64,000 bases of DNA from Sthenelais limicola. Lineage: Eukaryota > Annelida > Polychaeta > Phyllodocida > Sigalionidae. The translations under genes were made by a program, and so were the position numbers. The notes under the pieces were generated by a model. The model was given only the letters and a program-made list of their open reading frames with translations, had not been told where the DNA came from and ran no database searches. The stretch's first letter is position 1. Each line of letters opens with the position of its first letter. Below, in pieces: positions 32,771 through 43,965 of this stretch. Location of the stretch: the NCBI GenBank assembly GCA_942159475.1, contig OW804094.1:14204132-14268131 (forward strand), read 5' to 3'.

Positions 32771-34540
32771 TGGAGAAATAGATATTTAACCGTTAAGGGT
32801 AGAATATTGATATGTAATGTGTTCTTACTCCCTGTTTTTCAACACGCCTTATCTTGTATACATATGGGTGATGACTTACTCAAAGCGATTAACAATGTTA
32901 TTCTGAACTTTGTATATGGAAAGAAACACCACAGTATTAGTGCAAACTTCTTGGCACAAAAACCAGAAAATGGTGGGTTAGGGTTGAGGTTAATACATGA
33001 GATTTACGACACAAATAGAATCATGTGGACGCAAAGGATTCTTCATAAAAGACACAGTTCTTGGTTCAAAGCCCTAGAAGCTTTTCACGAAAGAGATATC
33101 GAGAATGTGTTCTTATGTAGGTATATGCCAAAACAATTCTTAAATGATTTTTACAAAGATATATTCAAGATATGGAATAAATTCTATTTCAGTAATAAAC
33201 CTGAGAACGTGAATCAAATTCTCAGAGAAAGAATCTGGGCAAACAGATTTATCAAAGAAAAAGGCCAATGGAATAAATTCTATTTCAGTAATAAACCTGA
33301 GAACGTGAATCAAATTCTCAGAGAAAGAATCTGGGCAAACAGATTTATCAAAGAAAAAGGCCAGATGTTTTACTGGCAGGAATGGATAAATCACGGTATT
33401 ACTGCGGTCGGGGACCTCTTCAATGAGAAGAGGAACTTTATGTCCTTGCAAGAGATCAGTTCCAAACTATCAGTTCCACCCATCGTTTTATTCCAGAAAA
33501 TCATTAAGAAACGCCATTCCTGGTGAATGGACTAGATTGATTAAGCTAAATGAACCCGTACCCGCAGATGATTCGGTTGATATAAAAATTGGTAAAACCA
33601 ATGTCAATTTGGTAGGGTTGACTGCCAAAAAAGTGTATGACCAAATGATCAGTAATAAGAAAACAAAAGATGAAAAGCTTGATAAATGGAAGGACATATT
33701 GGGATTAAGTCAAAGACAATTCAATGAAATCGATTGGAAAGTCATATTCAAACGTCCGTACTTGTCCTCAACAGAGTCAAGGCTTCACGTTTTCCAATAC
33801 AAACTTTTACATGGCACTACTGCATGCAATGGTTATTTAGCGCAAATTCGGGTAAAAACACATCCTAAATGTGACTTCTGTCCTGATGAAGACAATATTG
33901 TTCACTTTCTTGTAGAGTGTCCCAGAACTAAATCACTATGGTCCGAAATACTGGAGTGGATTTATAACTCAGGTTATTTAAATGAGGGTAAAAATGGTGA
34001 CATTCTGTTTAAAAGAAAAAATGGAAGAATCTCTGTCAGGCCAATAGATATAATCTTTGGCATTGAGCAACCTAATGTATCGTCCAAAATTGTCAACTGG
34101 TTAATTCTCCAAACCAAGTCTTTTATTTACAGACAGAAGTTATTTGACAATGGTAAAATTGATATATTAACCACCTTGTATGAGTTAAAGATGAGATGCA
34201 GAGTTGTGTTATACTCTTTTAAGATTCGAATGGTCAATGATAGGGAAAAATCCCATCGAAGAGCTAATCACAATACACAAAGGTTGAACCACCCAGCTCA
34301 CTCGCATTATTCCCTGCTTATTCTTGTGACTCCTCTTGCTAAAAAGAGACTGATGTTTTATTCCTTGCTTATTCTTCCGACTGATGTTTTTTCCTTACCA
34401 TGTCTACACCCCCTAAGAATTCTGTCCCCATTTTATTTTCTATTGCATAAACTACTCATTTGCATAACCATGTCTTAGCATTGTAATAGCCCAGATGGCA
34501 GGCAATTGAATAAAGTCTTGTCGCAAAAAAAAAAAAAAAA
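32771..34540 (+). mobile_element. 5'-truncated L1/Tx1-type LINE with target duplication
   Basis: Bounded by the 11-bp direct repeat GGCAATGCCAT at 32760-32770 and 34541-34551. It ends in AATAAA-containing sequence and a 16-base poly(A). Two overlapping frames (32741-33526 and 33423-34478) encode the RT C-terminus of an L1/Tx1-type element: WRNRYLTVKGRI, NGGLGLR, then FQYKLLHG and a CCHC-like CDFCPDEDNIVHFLVEC. A frame change lies near 33480-33525. Only the 3' third is present, as is usual for target-primed insertions. Confidence 0.85.
33173..33364 (+). repeat. Perfect in-frame 96-bp tandem duplication within the LINE
   Basis: 33173-33268 is repeated immediately at 33269-33364, apart from the last bases. 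It duplicates 32 codons (WNKFYFSNKPENVN...) without shifting the frame. The near-identity indicates a recent event. Confidence 0.9.
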
Positions 34541-34700
34541 GGCAATGCCATGGCTGGCCTTGGTAGTTTCAACTTACTACAAAATCCCATTCTATTGGAA
34601 TTCACTTGAAACAAACCTGCATTCCGCAGACACGGCACCCAGGTTCGCCAAACTCGCAAAATCAACTGCTATCTGGACCAATGTCAATTTCTTATATTAA
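34541..34700 (-). pseudogene. Upstream part of the decayed multicopy gene
   Basis: On the minus strand VETTKASHGIA runs in the same frame into the segment at 32770 once the plus-strand LINE is ignored. Upstream of 34665 the frame is lost. Confidence 0.45.
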
Positions 34701-35134
34701 GTGAATTATCATTATACCTTCTTCCCTTCTTCTTCTCCTCCTTAACCATGGTTCCTCATATCCTCATATTATATTATATTATTTCCATATTCGTGTCACA
34801 TATGTTCTAATCAACTATAGAACTATATTTACCTACCTCTGGTATGGGCATAATTGCTCAAGGCTGTACTTCTCAGGTTCGCTAGCTATCTTTAATACCT
34901 ATTATTGACCTAACATTCTTGATTTCATTACTTCTGTTTGGAATCTACTTATCTTGCGCATGGTGCTTCTTGCACAAAAAACCTTGTTATTCAATACCGA
35001 CAATTGCAAAGGCCCCCCTCCTGTTGTTGATCGGAGGGGCATTGTTACCTTTGCTTTACTTATTTTGTCCCAAAAAAACTACGGTAGGGCTTTAAATTCT
35101 CCCTATGCAGGGAGATCAGTACCCACCGATAGTC
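34701..35134. other. Non-coding; one GC hairpin
   Basis: AT-rich, with an isolated hairpin near 35012-35040 (CCCCTCC ... GGAGGGG). No coding exon is seen. Confidence 0.4.
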
Positions 35135-35596
35135 TCACCCATATATATTGTTAGCTCTTGTCGAATCACTCGCTCGGTCCAGCTCTCCAGTGTCCAGCCT
35201 CGGAGGGCCAAGGTCAAGGGCGGGCAGTCTTGTGCCAGCCTCGTGCCTCAGCCTGCCGCCGGTCACCGGTGCCTGAGCTGCTCGTGCCGAGCGCTCCAAC
35301 TCTGGAGGCGCTAATCGGTCGCTGCCATTACCCGAGGTATGGGGAGGATGGAGAGAGGGGGTGGGGGGTCGGTAGGGGGATCGAGAGTGGTGAGGGGGTG
35401 CGATATGGGAGAGGGAGGGGGTGGGTGAGTCGGCTGGCATGGTCCTAAGATGATAGGGATGCGAGCGCCGGGGTCTAATGTTGTTCCGGTCGACTTCTTC
35501 CACTGTAGGAGGGGGAGGGCGCAGATAATCGGCGAACCTGTCGACCAGTGGGGAGGCCGGGGCATCTTGGAAGGGTGCTGGGCTATTACTGGCCAT
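35135..35596 (-). CDS. Proline-rich ORF, possible retroelement gag start
   Basis: A 153-codon frame from an ATG in good context (CACTATGGC). The N-terminus (FQDAPASPLVDRFADYL) is followed by Pro/Arg/His-rich sequence. It is GC-rich compared with its neighbours. It lies downstream, in minus sense, of the LTR-like block at about 35.8-36.7 kb, so it could be the start of a gag in another LTR element. No domain is recognised. Confidence 0.35.
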   Translation of the reverse strand: MASNSPAPFQDAPASPLVDRFADYLRPPPPTVEEVDRNNIRPRRSHPYHLRTMPADSPTPSLSHIAPPHHSRSPYRPPTPSLHPPHTSGNGSDRLAPPELERSARAAQAPVTGGRLRHEAGTRLPALDLGPPRLDTGELDRASDSTRANNIYG

Positions 35597-35599
35597 AGT

Positions 35600-37327
35600 G
35601 GGGTGAGATATGGTTTCTCCTAGTGGGTGGGAAGGGGGGAATAGGGGAAGTGGCGAGTGAGCGATAACGATCGGTGATGGGGTCTTGTGAGAGATGCGGT
35701 TGCAGATATTCCTTTAGACCTTACATTTAGACTAGCTCTGGGCTTCTAGTTACTACTCCTGGTGCTTAATCCTAATTAGTGGTAGGGGGCGGAAGCGCAG
35801 CGAGGACGTAGAACGAAGTAGAGTCAATTCCAAAGTACAGTATCAAGGTTTATTTCTCACCTTTATCAATCAGGAGGTTACAGTAGATCCATGTTACATA
35901 CACACACACACAATGCAGAGTCAAGCAAATCCCCGCAAATACACCAATCTGTGCATGCATAATAGAGTCCTGAGACTTGACAGAGGGTACAGATAGATGT
36001 TTCACTAGAGGCAGAGCATAATCCCAGTCGGCTCTCCTCTCTAACTCCTTTCTAGTTCCATGAGGTAAAATTCAGCTATCTAATCTCTACACTACAGACT
36101 AACTACTAATCCATGCTCACTGAGAGCAGCTCTCTGGTTAGCCTGTTCTCTTCTTCTCTCTTCTAGCTGACTCACTTAATGGGGGAAGACAACTGCCTTA
36201 TATACTTGGGGGAAGAGGGAAGAAGGTCCGACCTATGTCGGGCCATCCTACTGGGGAAAAACCCACCAAGGTCACACTTTAGTCACGTGGCCCGGGCCAA
36301 GCGCTGACATGGTTCATGTCAAACCATGCTACTGGGGGAGGAGACCAAGGTCATATCTGGGCGCGTGGCATGGGTAACCTCTGGGGGCAGACTCCCTACC
36401 TCACCCCCAGCCATGCCAAAAACAAAGGGAAGGAGGGGTAAGATAGGAGGGTAGGGGTAATTAACAAAGGAGGGACCTAATTTAGACGGATAATGAAGGG
36501 CTAGTAATTACATAAAAATAAAGGGGTCAAAGAGGGAAAAGTGCTCGCTTACATTGCCCTCCATTCTGTTTGGCAAGCTCCTGCGCCAAAAACAGAATAA
36601 AAAAGAAATGCGAGAAGGGAGAGGGGGGGGGAAATAAGGGGCTAGCTAAACTGATCTGGGGCTAAACTTCAGCCTGCTATCTCTCAACAGTCAATCCACT
36701 CCTCAGACGATAGCAACTGGCTCAATTCTTAAAATCTTACACACATATCAAAAATACATCTCAGTATAAAAATACTCCTAGATACGCAAAGATACAAAAA
36801 TATAAAGGGTGCATAGACATACAAAACACCCGGAGCACAGCTCCTTCTCCTCCAGGGCTGTCACGGGCTCACCTTCGACCCTGGGGCTGTCACAACATGA
36901 CTCGCCCCACCCACAGCCTACTGCAAGCTATACAAAACAGCAGAGTGACACATGCACATAACATTATAGTCCTGTAACAGTCCCTTAGAATAAACCATAC
37001 TTCAAGAAAAGATCTGACATACAAGTCATTAAAAACATAACACCAATGAATCCACATAGGTAGCAAAAAGGGCATATGAAGAAAAAGGAATATGAATCAT
37101 AAAAGTAGAAAATGTTCATGGTGGTAATTTAAATAAAAATGTTCGTGGTGGCGATTTCTGAAGACTCCAAGGCACTGGAATGCACGCTACACAGGTCTAC
37201 TCACTGTCTCTTGTATACATGTCTGTCTCTGCTCCCTGTGGGACTACACACTATGCCTCCTGGCAACTGCAATCTAATCTTAATACACTAGTCCTATTGG
37301 TATAGTTCTAACTGTCCTGGAAACACC
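35600..37327 (-). repeat. LTR-like or promoter-like block
   Basis: On the minus strand there is an AATAAA signal (+ ~35853-35858), a CA microsatellite (+ ~35899-35912) and paired GC-rich direct repeats (ACTGGGGGA...CCAAGGTCA, near 36250 and 36330). On the plus strand a purine tract with nine Gs lies near 36613-36635. These features are typical of an LTR and its flank, but I could not find a matching second copy. The rest of the stretch shows no gene. Confidence 0.3.
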
Positions 37328-38244
37328 TTAGAGGGGCTCGTATGAGGCCTCCTTCCTTTGGAGGTACTCCGTCTCGCCACTTTCGTTCCGGGTGCTCCTC
37401 ACAGCTTCTTTCTTGCCCAAGAAAGTAGCCCCTGTCCACCTGGGCATCAGAGGTGTGTCTTCGGGTTCACACCCCACACCTTCACCCTGAACCCAGGTGA
37501 ACCTCCTTTCATAGGACATTATCCAGGGACTTCCTGGCTGACTAACAAACCGCCATTCCTCCTGATGGAGGCGACATTCCACACCTTCAGGTGTGAAAAT
37601 GGCTGAGAGAGTCGGCCTCCTGCCCTCCGTCCTGTAAGGACCAGACAGGACCGACGTTCTCTCAGCCCTTGGTTGGCAGGTAACCCTCCTAACTCGCAAC
37701 TCTTCTGGGGTCTGGGTTGACTGGTTCATGTTGACTGGTGCTGGAGTTTCCGCCTGTGCCTCCAACCCTTCCTCAGGATCCGACTGGGAGGCAGGAGTTG
37801 TCGGTAGAGACACAGACGGAGTGGGGGAGGGGGTGGGCTGCCGGGCGTCCTCCTGCACGCTCCCCAGGCGGCTGGAGGATCCATGGGGGGTGGGGTGGGG
37901 GTGAACTGGATGGGTGGCAAGTCATCTGGCGACACTGACTCCGGCAGGAATGCTTCCAGGTAATTCTTAGCATCCGGAGACAGGCCCCAGGTCGTGCCTA
38001 CATCCAAGTCTATGTCGTCCAGCGAGAGGTTGGCGAGCGGCGAGCTGCTCCCGGGGCTGGTCAGATCCAGTGGGGTGTGAAGATCTCTTTCCTCATCCAC
38101 CTCCATGGCCTGGCTGCAGCCTGCAACAGGTCCTGGGATCTGGGGGTCACGGTTGGGGCTGATGGGCTCCACCACTGGGGAGTAAGCAGTGTGGCACTCC
38201 CTCCTTAATCGCTGCTCTTGCCTTCTTTTCATGTTTCCCTCCAG
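37328..38244 (-). pseudogene. Two-zinc-finger protein ORF, 3' part
   Basis: This continues the reading frame that starts at 41039. When the transposon at 38245-40712 and one copy of the 3-bp duplication are ignored, the frames meet exactly. The encoded region is acidic and Pro/Ser-rich (DLTSPGSSSPLANLSLDDIDLD), then Pro-rich, then a more ordered end (AIFTPEGVECRLHQEEW, a Trp/Arg-rich segment). A one-base shift in a six-C run (+ 37885-37890) separates two overlapping frames. The last frame stops at 37328. The family is unknown. It could be a host transcription factor or a transposon ORF. Confidence 0.55.
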
Positions 38245-40712
38245 CACTGGAAAAAAAATTGTGTTTACACTGTGAGTATCTGCGTCGGAAATCTGGTGTA
38301 TCCGCACTCCACACTGTGTGAGTATCTGCGTGTATCTCCAATTGAGTTTGTGTATCTGCGTGTATACAAAGTGCAGTGGTGTATCTGCACTTGTGAGTAT
38401 CCTCATGTATCCTCAAACGAGTGGTGTATGTGCATCTATCTACAGTGCAGTGGCTTAATTACTACATACACAACCAGTGACTGGGGTGGGCTTATATTAC
38501 ATTTGGGATGCATGGAGGTAACCATCCATACTAGTGTCACAACTAATGCATATCCGAGGTTATCCTGAGGAGTGTACTGTGTATTTGATTCCTTTACTAC
38601 AGCTAGTGAGAGATTTTAACACGTTTTTATTCAGACATTGCTTAACTCTCTTCCCACTCCACTGTAAACGTATTTATTTTTGCACAGATAAATTGAGTAC
38701 TTTGACACCTTTTTGCTTGGATTTAAATTTGCGCAGTAAGGAAGTCTCACACGTTTTATACGCAATAGTTATACCTTTCACACAGTATTTATTTTCATGC
38801 ATAATATGGCGACATCACTATAGGTAAAAAACGGCGCCGACAGGCAAAATTCGTCTCCGACATTACTAAAAATTCGGCGCACACAAATCACTAGTGGAAG
38901 AGGGGTAAAATAGGTTGTCGGCAACACATTTATTTGTTGCCAACAATTGCAAAATATATAACTTGATTAGATATTTCGTCGCAGCCGTTTTGTGCCGTTT
39001 CTTCCATAGTGGAGTCACTGCATAAATGGTGGTGGTGACCAACCCTTTTCCTCCAGAACCTTTTCCCCCAGTCTCCCCATTTCCCCATATGAGTAATTCT
39101 CCCAATTGGGTGTCATTTGGTTTTCCAACCTAGGGTGTCTACAACCTTTGTTTGGGATCATCACACATAATTATACCCATTTTATTTGAATTCTTTGGCA
39201 AAAATAAGCCTGTGGGAATCCCACTTTCAAAGTTCTAATGCCAACATCTTCGCCGCTATTGTGATAAAAGAGCTTTTCAGGCTAGAAAAAAAGTAATGAT
39301 TATGGAATTTGAATGTAATACACAGCCTGATTTAGAAAATATATCAATCCTGCTGAAGAAAAATGGTTTCTACACATGCATGCACACGCGTTCATTATTA
39401 TGAAAAAACACAATATTCATGTTATCATACATTTAAACTGATCTAGAATTGGAAAATATTGTTTCGGAATATCTGTGTCGCGTTACGAGATCTATTAGCT
39501 TCAAAATAATAAAATACCCCAAGACAAAACATTAATAATTAATTGCAATTAGTATTTGTTGATGAAAAGATGCACATATATATGTATATTTTGATTAAAA
39601 TAAAAGTTACTACCCCACAATGTTTCTGAAACCTTTTATTCTCTCGCATATATTCCTTGAACTGGCATGGGAATATTCTATGTCTCGTTACAACATGTGA
39701 TATATCTCCTATATATTTTTCAAAAAGACATTTTAATGTAATTTCGACCTTCCTAATAATTATTCAAGCCTGCTTGAAAACGGTGAAAGATATAAATAGG
39801 ATTGATTAAATATTGATGTTGTTCAATTCAGGGGAGTTTGTGTACCAATGTCGCCGTTACGCCATAATTAATAGAAATATAGAGATCCTTCTATATTAGC
39901 ACAGTTATTGTATAGAAATAAAACGGATATTTTGAAAAAAAGGTATTCAAGCTATGGTTACAACCAGGTCCTATGTTGGCGGCCATCATCGATTTCCTAG
40001 CTGTTATTTTGTCATTTAATATTGCTAGACGAATTAGTGAGTAATACATCTCATTTTTACACTAAATCATTTGATAAATCGGGCATAATGAGGCCGAAAT
40101 AAGGCAAAATAATAGGGAAAATATAGGTATATGAATCATAGGTGTAGGAATCGAAATATTGGCCCCAGCCTTCCCAAACTTCACCTGCATTATTCTGATA
40201 TTCCCTGCTAAGTGTACACCAAAGATTATAGAGATTCAACGAATTTTTTTTTTTCTAAAAAAATGGCCTTCTGAAATCAAATGCTGCCCGTTGTAGGCTA
40301 CGCTTGAATAGCCAAACCAGTGACTTGAATGGGTTGTACACATGTACATATATATACACCTAGGATTATCTAATGCTGGCCATGCATAGTATAGAACGAG
40401 GACAACCAATTTCTCTAGAAAGACAAACCAACTTCATACATCAAATCCAGCATGGGCAGTTTGTGTGTATTCAGTAATGGGATTAGTTATGACCCAATTA
40501 CTTCACTGGGGTTTGCTGCCTTACACCAGCCTCTGTACCATATACTTTCAGCTTTAGTCCCGGTTCACTGAACACATGTATCTGTAGTGGGGGACTGCAG
40601 ATACACGGGTATACTCCCACTGCAGATACACAGGTATACTCATTATTGCAGATACACGGGGATACTCACTAGTGCAGATACTCATGGTGTAAACGCGTTT
40701 TTTTTCCCAGTG
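38245..40712. mobile_element. Non-autonomous CACTA-like DNA transposon, 2,468 bp
   Basis: The left end CACTGGAAAAAAAATTGTGT and the right end (minus strand) CACTGGGAAAAAAAACGCGT are terminal inverted repeats. The motif TTTACAC...GAGTATCTGC follows at both ends. A 3-bp duplication CAG flanks the element (38242-38244 and 40713-40715). CACT termini and 3-bp duplications fit the CACTA/EnSpm group of CMC transposons. Subterminal arrays of a G[AT]GTATCTGC motif lie at 38275-38420 and 40565-40690. No transposase frame is seen inside, so it would need a partner element. Confidence 0.8.
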
Positions 40713-41039
40713 CAGGTAGTCAACAGGGTTGAGTAGTATGGTTCCCTGACCTGCTTTGAAGTAGACCACCTCCGTGGGTGTCGCCCTCCGCCCTCTTCGT
40801 GGAGAGTCTGCTACAACCACAACTACACAGGTAGGCAGGGTCAGTTGAGGCCTGCTTGGATGGACCGTCTCCAGGTGAGAATTCAGGCGACACCTCCTCC
40901 TAGGTCGGTATATCCTCGGGCAGTAAGGGCACAACAATCCCAACACCAAGGGCCTATGGTCTTGTTCGTGGGTTTTTAGCTGGTCTCGATCTCTGAACTG
41001 TCTGGTACAAGGCTGGAAGCGGCAAAGTGCGTAGGGCAT
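40713..41039 (-). pseudogene. Two-zinc-finger protein ORF, 5' part
   Basis: Starts at an ATG at 41039. It encodes two C2H2 fingers: CRFQPC...HEQDH (about residues 6-28) and CPYC...HLETVH (about residues 37-60), then a Val-rich stretch and NPVDYL, where the CACTA-like element enters. A TATATAAGG box lies ~50 bases upstream. The finger pair suggests nucleic-acid binding. The frame is broken by insertion in this copy. Confidence 0.65.
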
Positions 41040-41085
41040 GGCTGTCAGCGATCCAAAAAGTGAAGGAGCCCTCCAGGGTGGGGGA

Positions 41086-41094
41086 CCTTATATA
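41086..41094 (-). promoter_or_regulatory. TATA box of the zinc-finger ORF
   Basis: TATATAAGG on the minus strand, about 47 bases upstream of the ATG at 41039. This is compatible with a very short 5' leader. Confidence 0.5.
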
Positions 41095-42245
41095 GGGTCT
41101 ACCCCCCTGTCACCCCTTCATCAAGCCACTGCCCTGCAATTGCCCTCCCCAGTCAGCAAGGCCTGTATCTCTCTCTCCAACAGTCAGAGATTCCAGCGAT
41201 GGTCCAACATTCCACTCATGGCCAGTCAAATAAGTACAGTTTCACACATATTGTCCTTTGGCGAGAAGCGTGAAATCATTGGGAGTATTAAATACCCCTT
41301 TCAGTTCTCCCACTCATGCTGTTGTTGACATGATGTTGGCTGTTTGGTATATGCGGTCGTTGATTATATGCGTGACAATGTTGAGCGTGTTGAGATGCTA
41401 GGGGTTGAAATAATGGATTTCCTCCATAGCCATGGTTGTGATGGTTATTTGAAGGGAGTTGACTATTTGGTATATTGTTGTGGGCCATATTTATGGACTT
41501 ATCTTCACTCGTTGATTGTATTGTTATGGTTTCTTCTTCTGCAGTGGGTACTGGGTGGAGCTATCAAGTAAATCCTCGTTAACGTCTGTGTAGGGTCGTA
41601 TAGGGGATAGCGTCCACTGCTTGTTGTCGGCGTTCGGTGGGGTTCGTGTCGGCTTTGGAGTCGACGAGGGACGGTCCATGCGCTGCCACGTTAAATGTCT
41701 ATTTGCCTCGTTAGAGGTATTATAAAGATTCAAAATTACTTGCTGTTTGTTTGTATTGTTTTTAAATATTCCTTGTTGGTTTGTCACTTTTAGAGTCTAA
41801 TTTTCCATTTTCGATAACATGTGGCCTCTTGGGCGATAATCCGAGTAATCCTTGGGACCCAGGAGGACCAAGATGGCGTCGAAGACTAACATGGTTAATC
41901 CATTGTAGCTATCACTTATATCTCCTTGGAGAAGACGATTTCACAATTTTGCTATCTTCCTGTTTGTTCTATGAATGTTTATAATTCTTAATCCATTCTC
42001 TTTAACAAGTAGCTCCCAGTTTAACTCCGATTTTACAGTTGTGATGTTGCCCTATTTCTAAATCACGTCTGTACCATGATGCGTATACTAGATTCGTACA
42101 ACATATAGACGGGCGTAGTCAAAATCTAAAGTTCCAGTCCCGGCACGTGCTCTCGGCGCTATGACCAACACAGACCGGTCAAAGCCCGACGGGCTCTGCT
42201 CGGTGTCTTTGCACGTGTGTATCAATAATTACTCTACTCTCTGTG

Positions 42246-42292
<47 letters not shown>

Positions 42293-42293
42293 A
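41095..42293. other. No supported gene; polar minus-strand ORF and (CT)n tract
   Basis: A minus-strand Asn/Gln/Thr/Pro-rich frame (41524-41787) may be coding but has no recognised domain. A (CT)n microsatellite covers 42239-42291. Confidence 0.35.
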
Positions 42294-42525
42294 CTATACT
42301 TGACGCGGTATTAAACTAATTGTAAATATGTGTATTTTAGATTGTATACCACAGAGGAAATGCGCATACTGATGACTGGTTTTCCTATCTGTCTGTCTGT
42401 CTTTCTGTCTGTCTGTCTCTCTCTCTTGACTATACTTGATGAGGTATTTAACTAATTGTAAATATGTGTATTTTAGACCGTATACCACAGAGGAAATGCA
42501 CATACTGATGACCGGTTTTCAGATT
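42294..42525. repeat. 136-bp tandem duplication over a splice acceptor and exon start
   Basis: Copies begin near 42290 and 42426 (TTGACTATACTTGA). Each holds a GTATTTTAG acceptor and the first ~45 bases of the exon at 42477. The first copy runs into a (CTGT)n tract instead of the full exon. Confidence 0.8.
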
Positions 42526-43310
42526 ATTGTGGCGTGTCTAGCCACAATCAATGAAAATATAAACTATATTTTTAATAGGGTTATATTCAGCGACGACAGC
42601 GCTCAGGTATTATATTTTTTTCTAATTTTTTCTCTGTTATAATTGTCTATAGTATATACAAACCTTAATTTATTGCTACTGTGAATTTCATATTTGCTAA
42701 TTAGATACAGCGGCTTTATATGTAGCTCATTTTTTTCCTAGTCATAGCAAACTTTACATAAATTCGATATTTGTCTAATATGAGTATTTGTTTGTAGTTC
42801 ATAGCCATGAGAGAACATCAACAGCGCCTTTACCACCAACAACAAATAAATGTCCAACAACTACAGCAACAGCAGCATTTCCCGCATTATCTACACCATC
42901 CCCAACCAACTTATCCCCACCAACACCCCTGCTTCCAATACCAACGTCCTCCTCCTCCTCCTCCTGCCCCACCTCTTCCTGTTTCCGTTCCTTCTGTCCC
43001 TCCTGCTCCTCCAGCTCCTCCTGCTCCTTCTCTGGTGTAGAATTATACTAATAGTAAACCCAGCCAGCCAACTTTGACTTCCAGTCCTCCTGCATACCCC
43101 GCACCAATGGCCACTTCTACCCCAATCTCGCGCCGTCGTCAAGACCCAACACAACCTCCTCCTCATGTTAGCAACCCTCCTGTGTGCCCTGGACCAACGG
43201 CCACTTGCACCTCAACCCCTCGACGCAGCCAAGATCAGACACAACCCCCTCCCATTAGTCGCCAAGAAAAAACAATTAACCCCAAACCCCACCTAAATCA
43301 CACACTATTA
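42477..43310 (+). CDS. Gln/Pro-rich spliced gene, exons 1-2 of visible part
   Basis: Exon 42477-42606 is bounded by TTTTAG and CAG|GTATTA. It encodes about 43 residues (YTTEEMHILMTGFQ, IIVACLATINENINYIFNR). The next exon begins at 42798 after TTTGTAG in matching phase 0 and encodes FIAMREHQQRLYHQQQ, then poly-Gln and poly-Pro runs. A TAG stop at 43038-43040 is followed by further open frame of the same Pro/Thr/Ser-rich character to ~43310. The stop may be the true end, or a nonsense change in a gene that continues at 43966. The family is unknown. Composition suggests a disordered nuclear or RNA-binding protein. Confidence 0.45.
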
Positions 43311-43965
43311 TATATATATAATATTTTTATTCAGGATTCAATATACAGTTACATTTGAGTTGTTCTTCATAGTACGATTAATCATTAACATCATTCAAAA
43401 ATCCAGGAAGTGGGTAAGGACATCTGCATGCATGCAGGTCTTCCAAACGACCTCCCATTAAATTATAAGATAATATAACAAAAATATCTGTCACGGTCAC
43501 AATTCTTAACGCTAACAATTTACTTTAGGTTTACCTTGTATTCCTTCTCGCGGCTGAAATATTCAGTAAACGAAATAAGTCAGCTTAATTATATTTATAA
43601 CGGAGCATTATGATCTACTTCATAGTTTATCGCTCTTACATACAATACAATACATTGGGTAAGTTGAGTTTGTAGATGATTCACACTCAACCCCCTAATT
43701 CTCGAAAATTCAAATTATGATTCCCCCTCCCCCCCTAAATGCTAATTGACATGTCTTCATTAACAGTGAATTAAATGGTATTTCCCTTCCATTCCCCATC
43801 CCTGTTGTTATATCGACCTTCACTTATTAGATGGGTTTACAATCCCTTTACATGTTCAAAATAATTTGGTTTCAATATCATGGACGGCCTTTGTTAACCT
43901 TGAGGGTTTTATCTACAGTCATTCATGGACGGATTATTATTAAACCAAGAGATAAAGCACACACA
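43311..43965. mobile_element. Insertion-like segment between duplicated flanks
   Basis: A block of ~35 bases (AATTAACCCCAAA ... CCCCACCTAAA) occurs just left (43272-43306) and just right (43968-44003) of this AT-rich, non-coding segment. Coding sequence of the same character lies on both sides. The pattern suggests an insertion with a diverged duplication, or a local tandem duplication. No transposon family is recognised. Confidence 0.35.

Noticed and set aside
42788..43166. Overlapping Ser/Arg/Pro ORFs in several frames
   Set aside because: They are frame shadows of the CCT-rich exon. Only the frame in phase with the 42477-42606 exon is supported.
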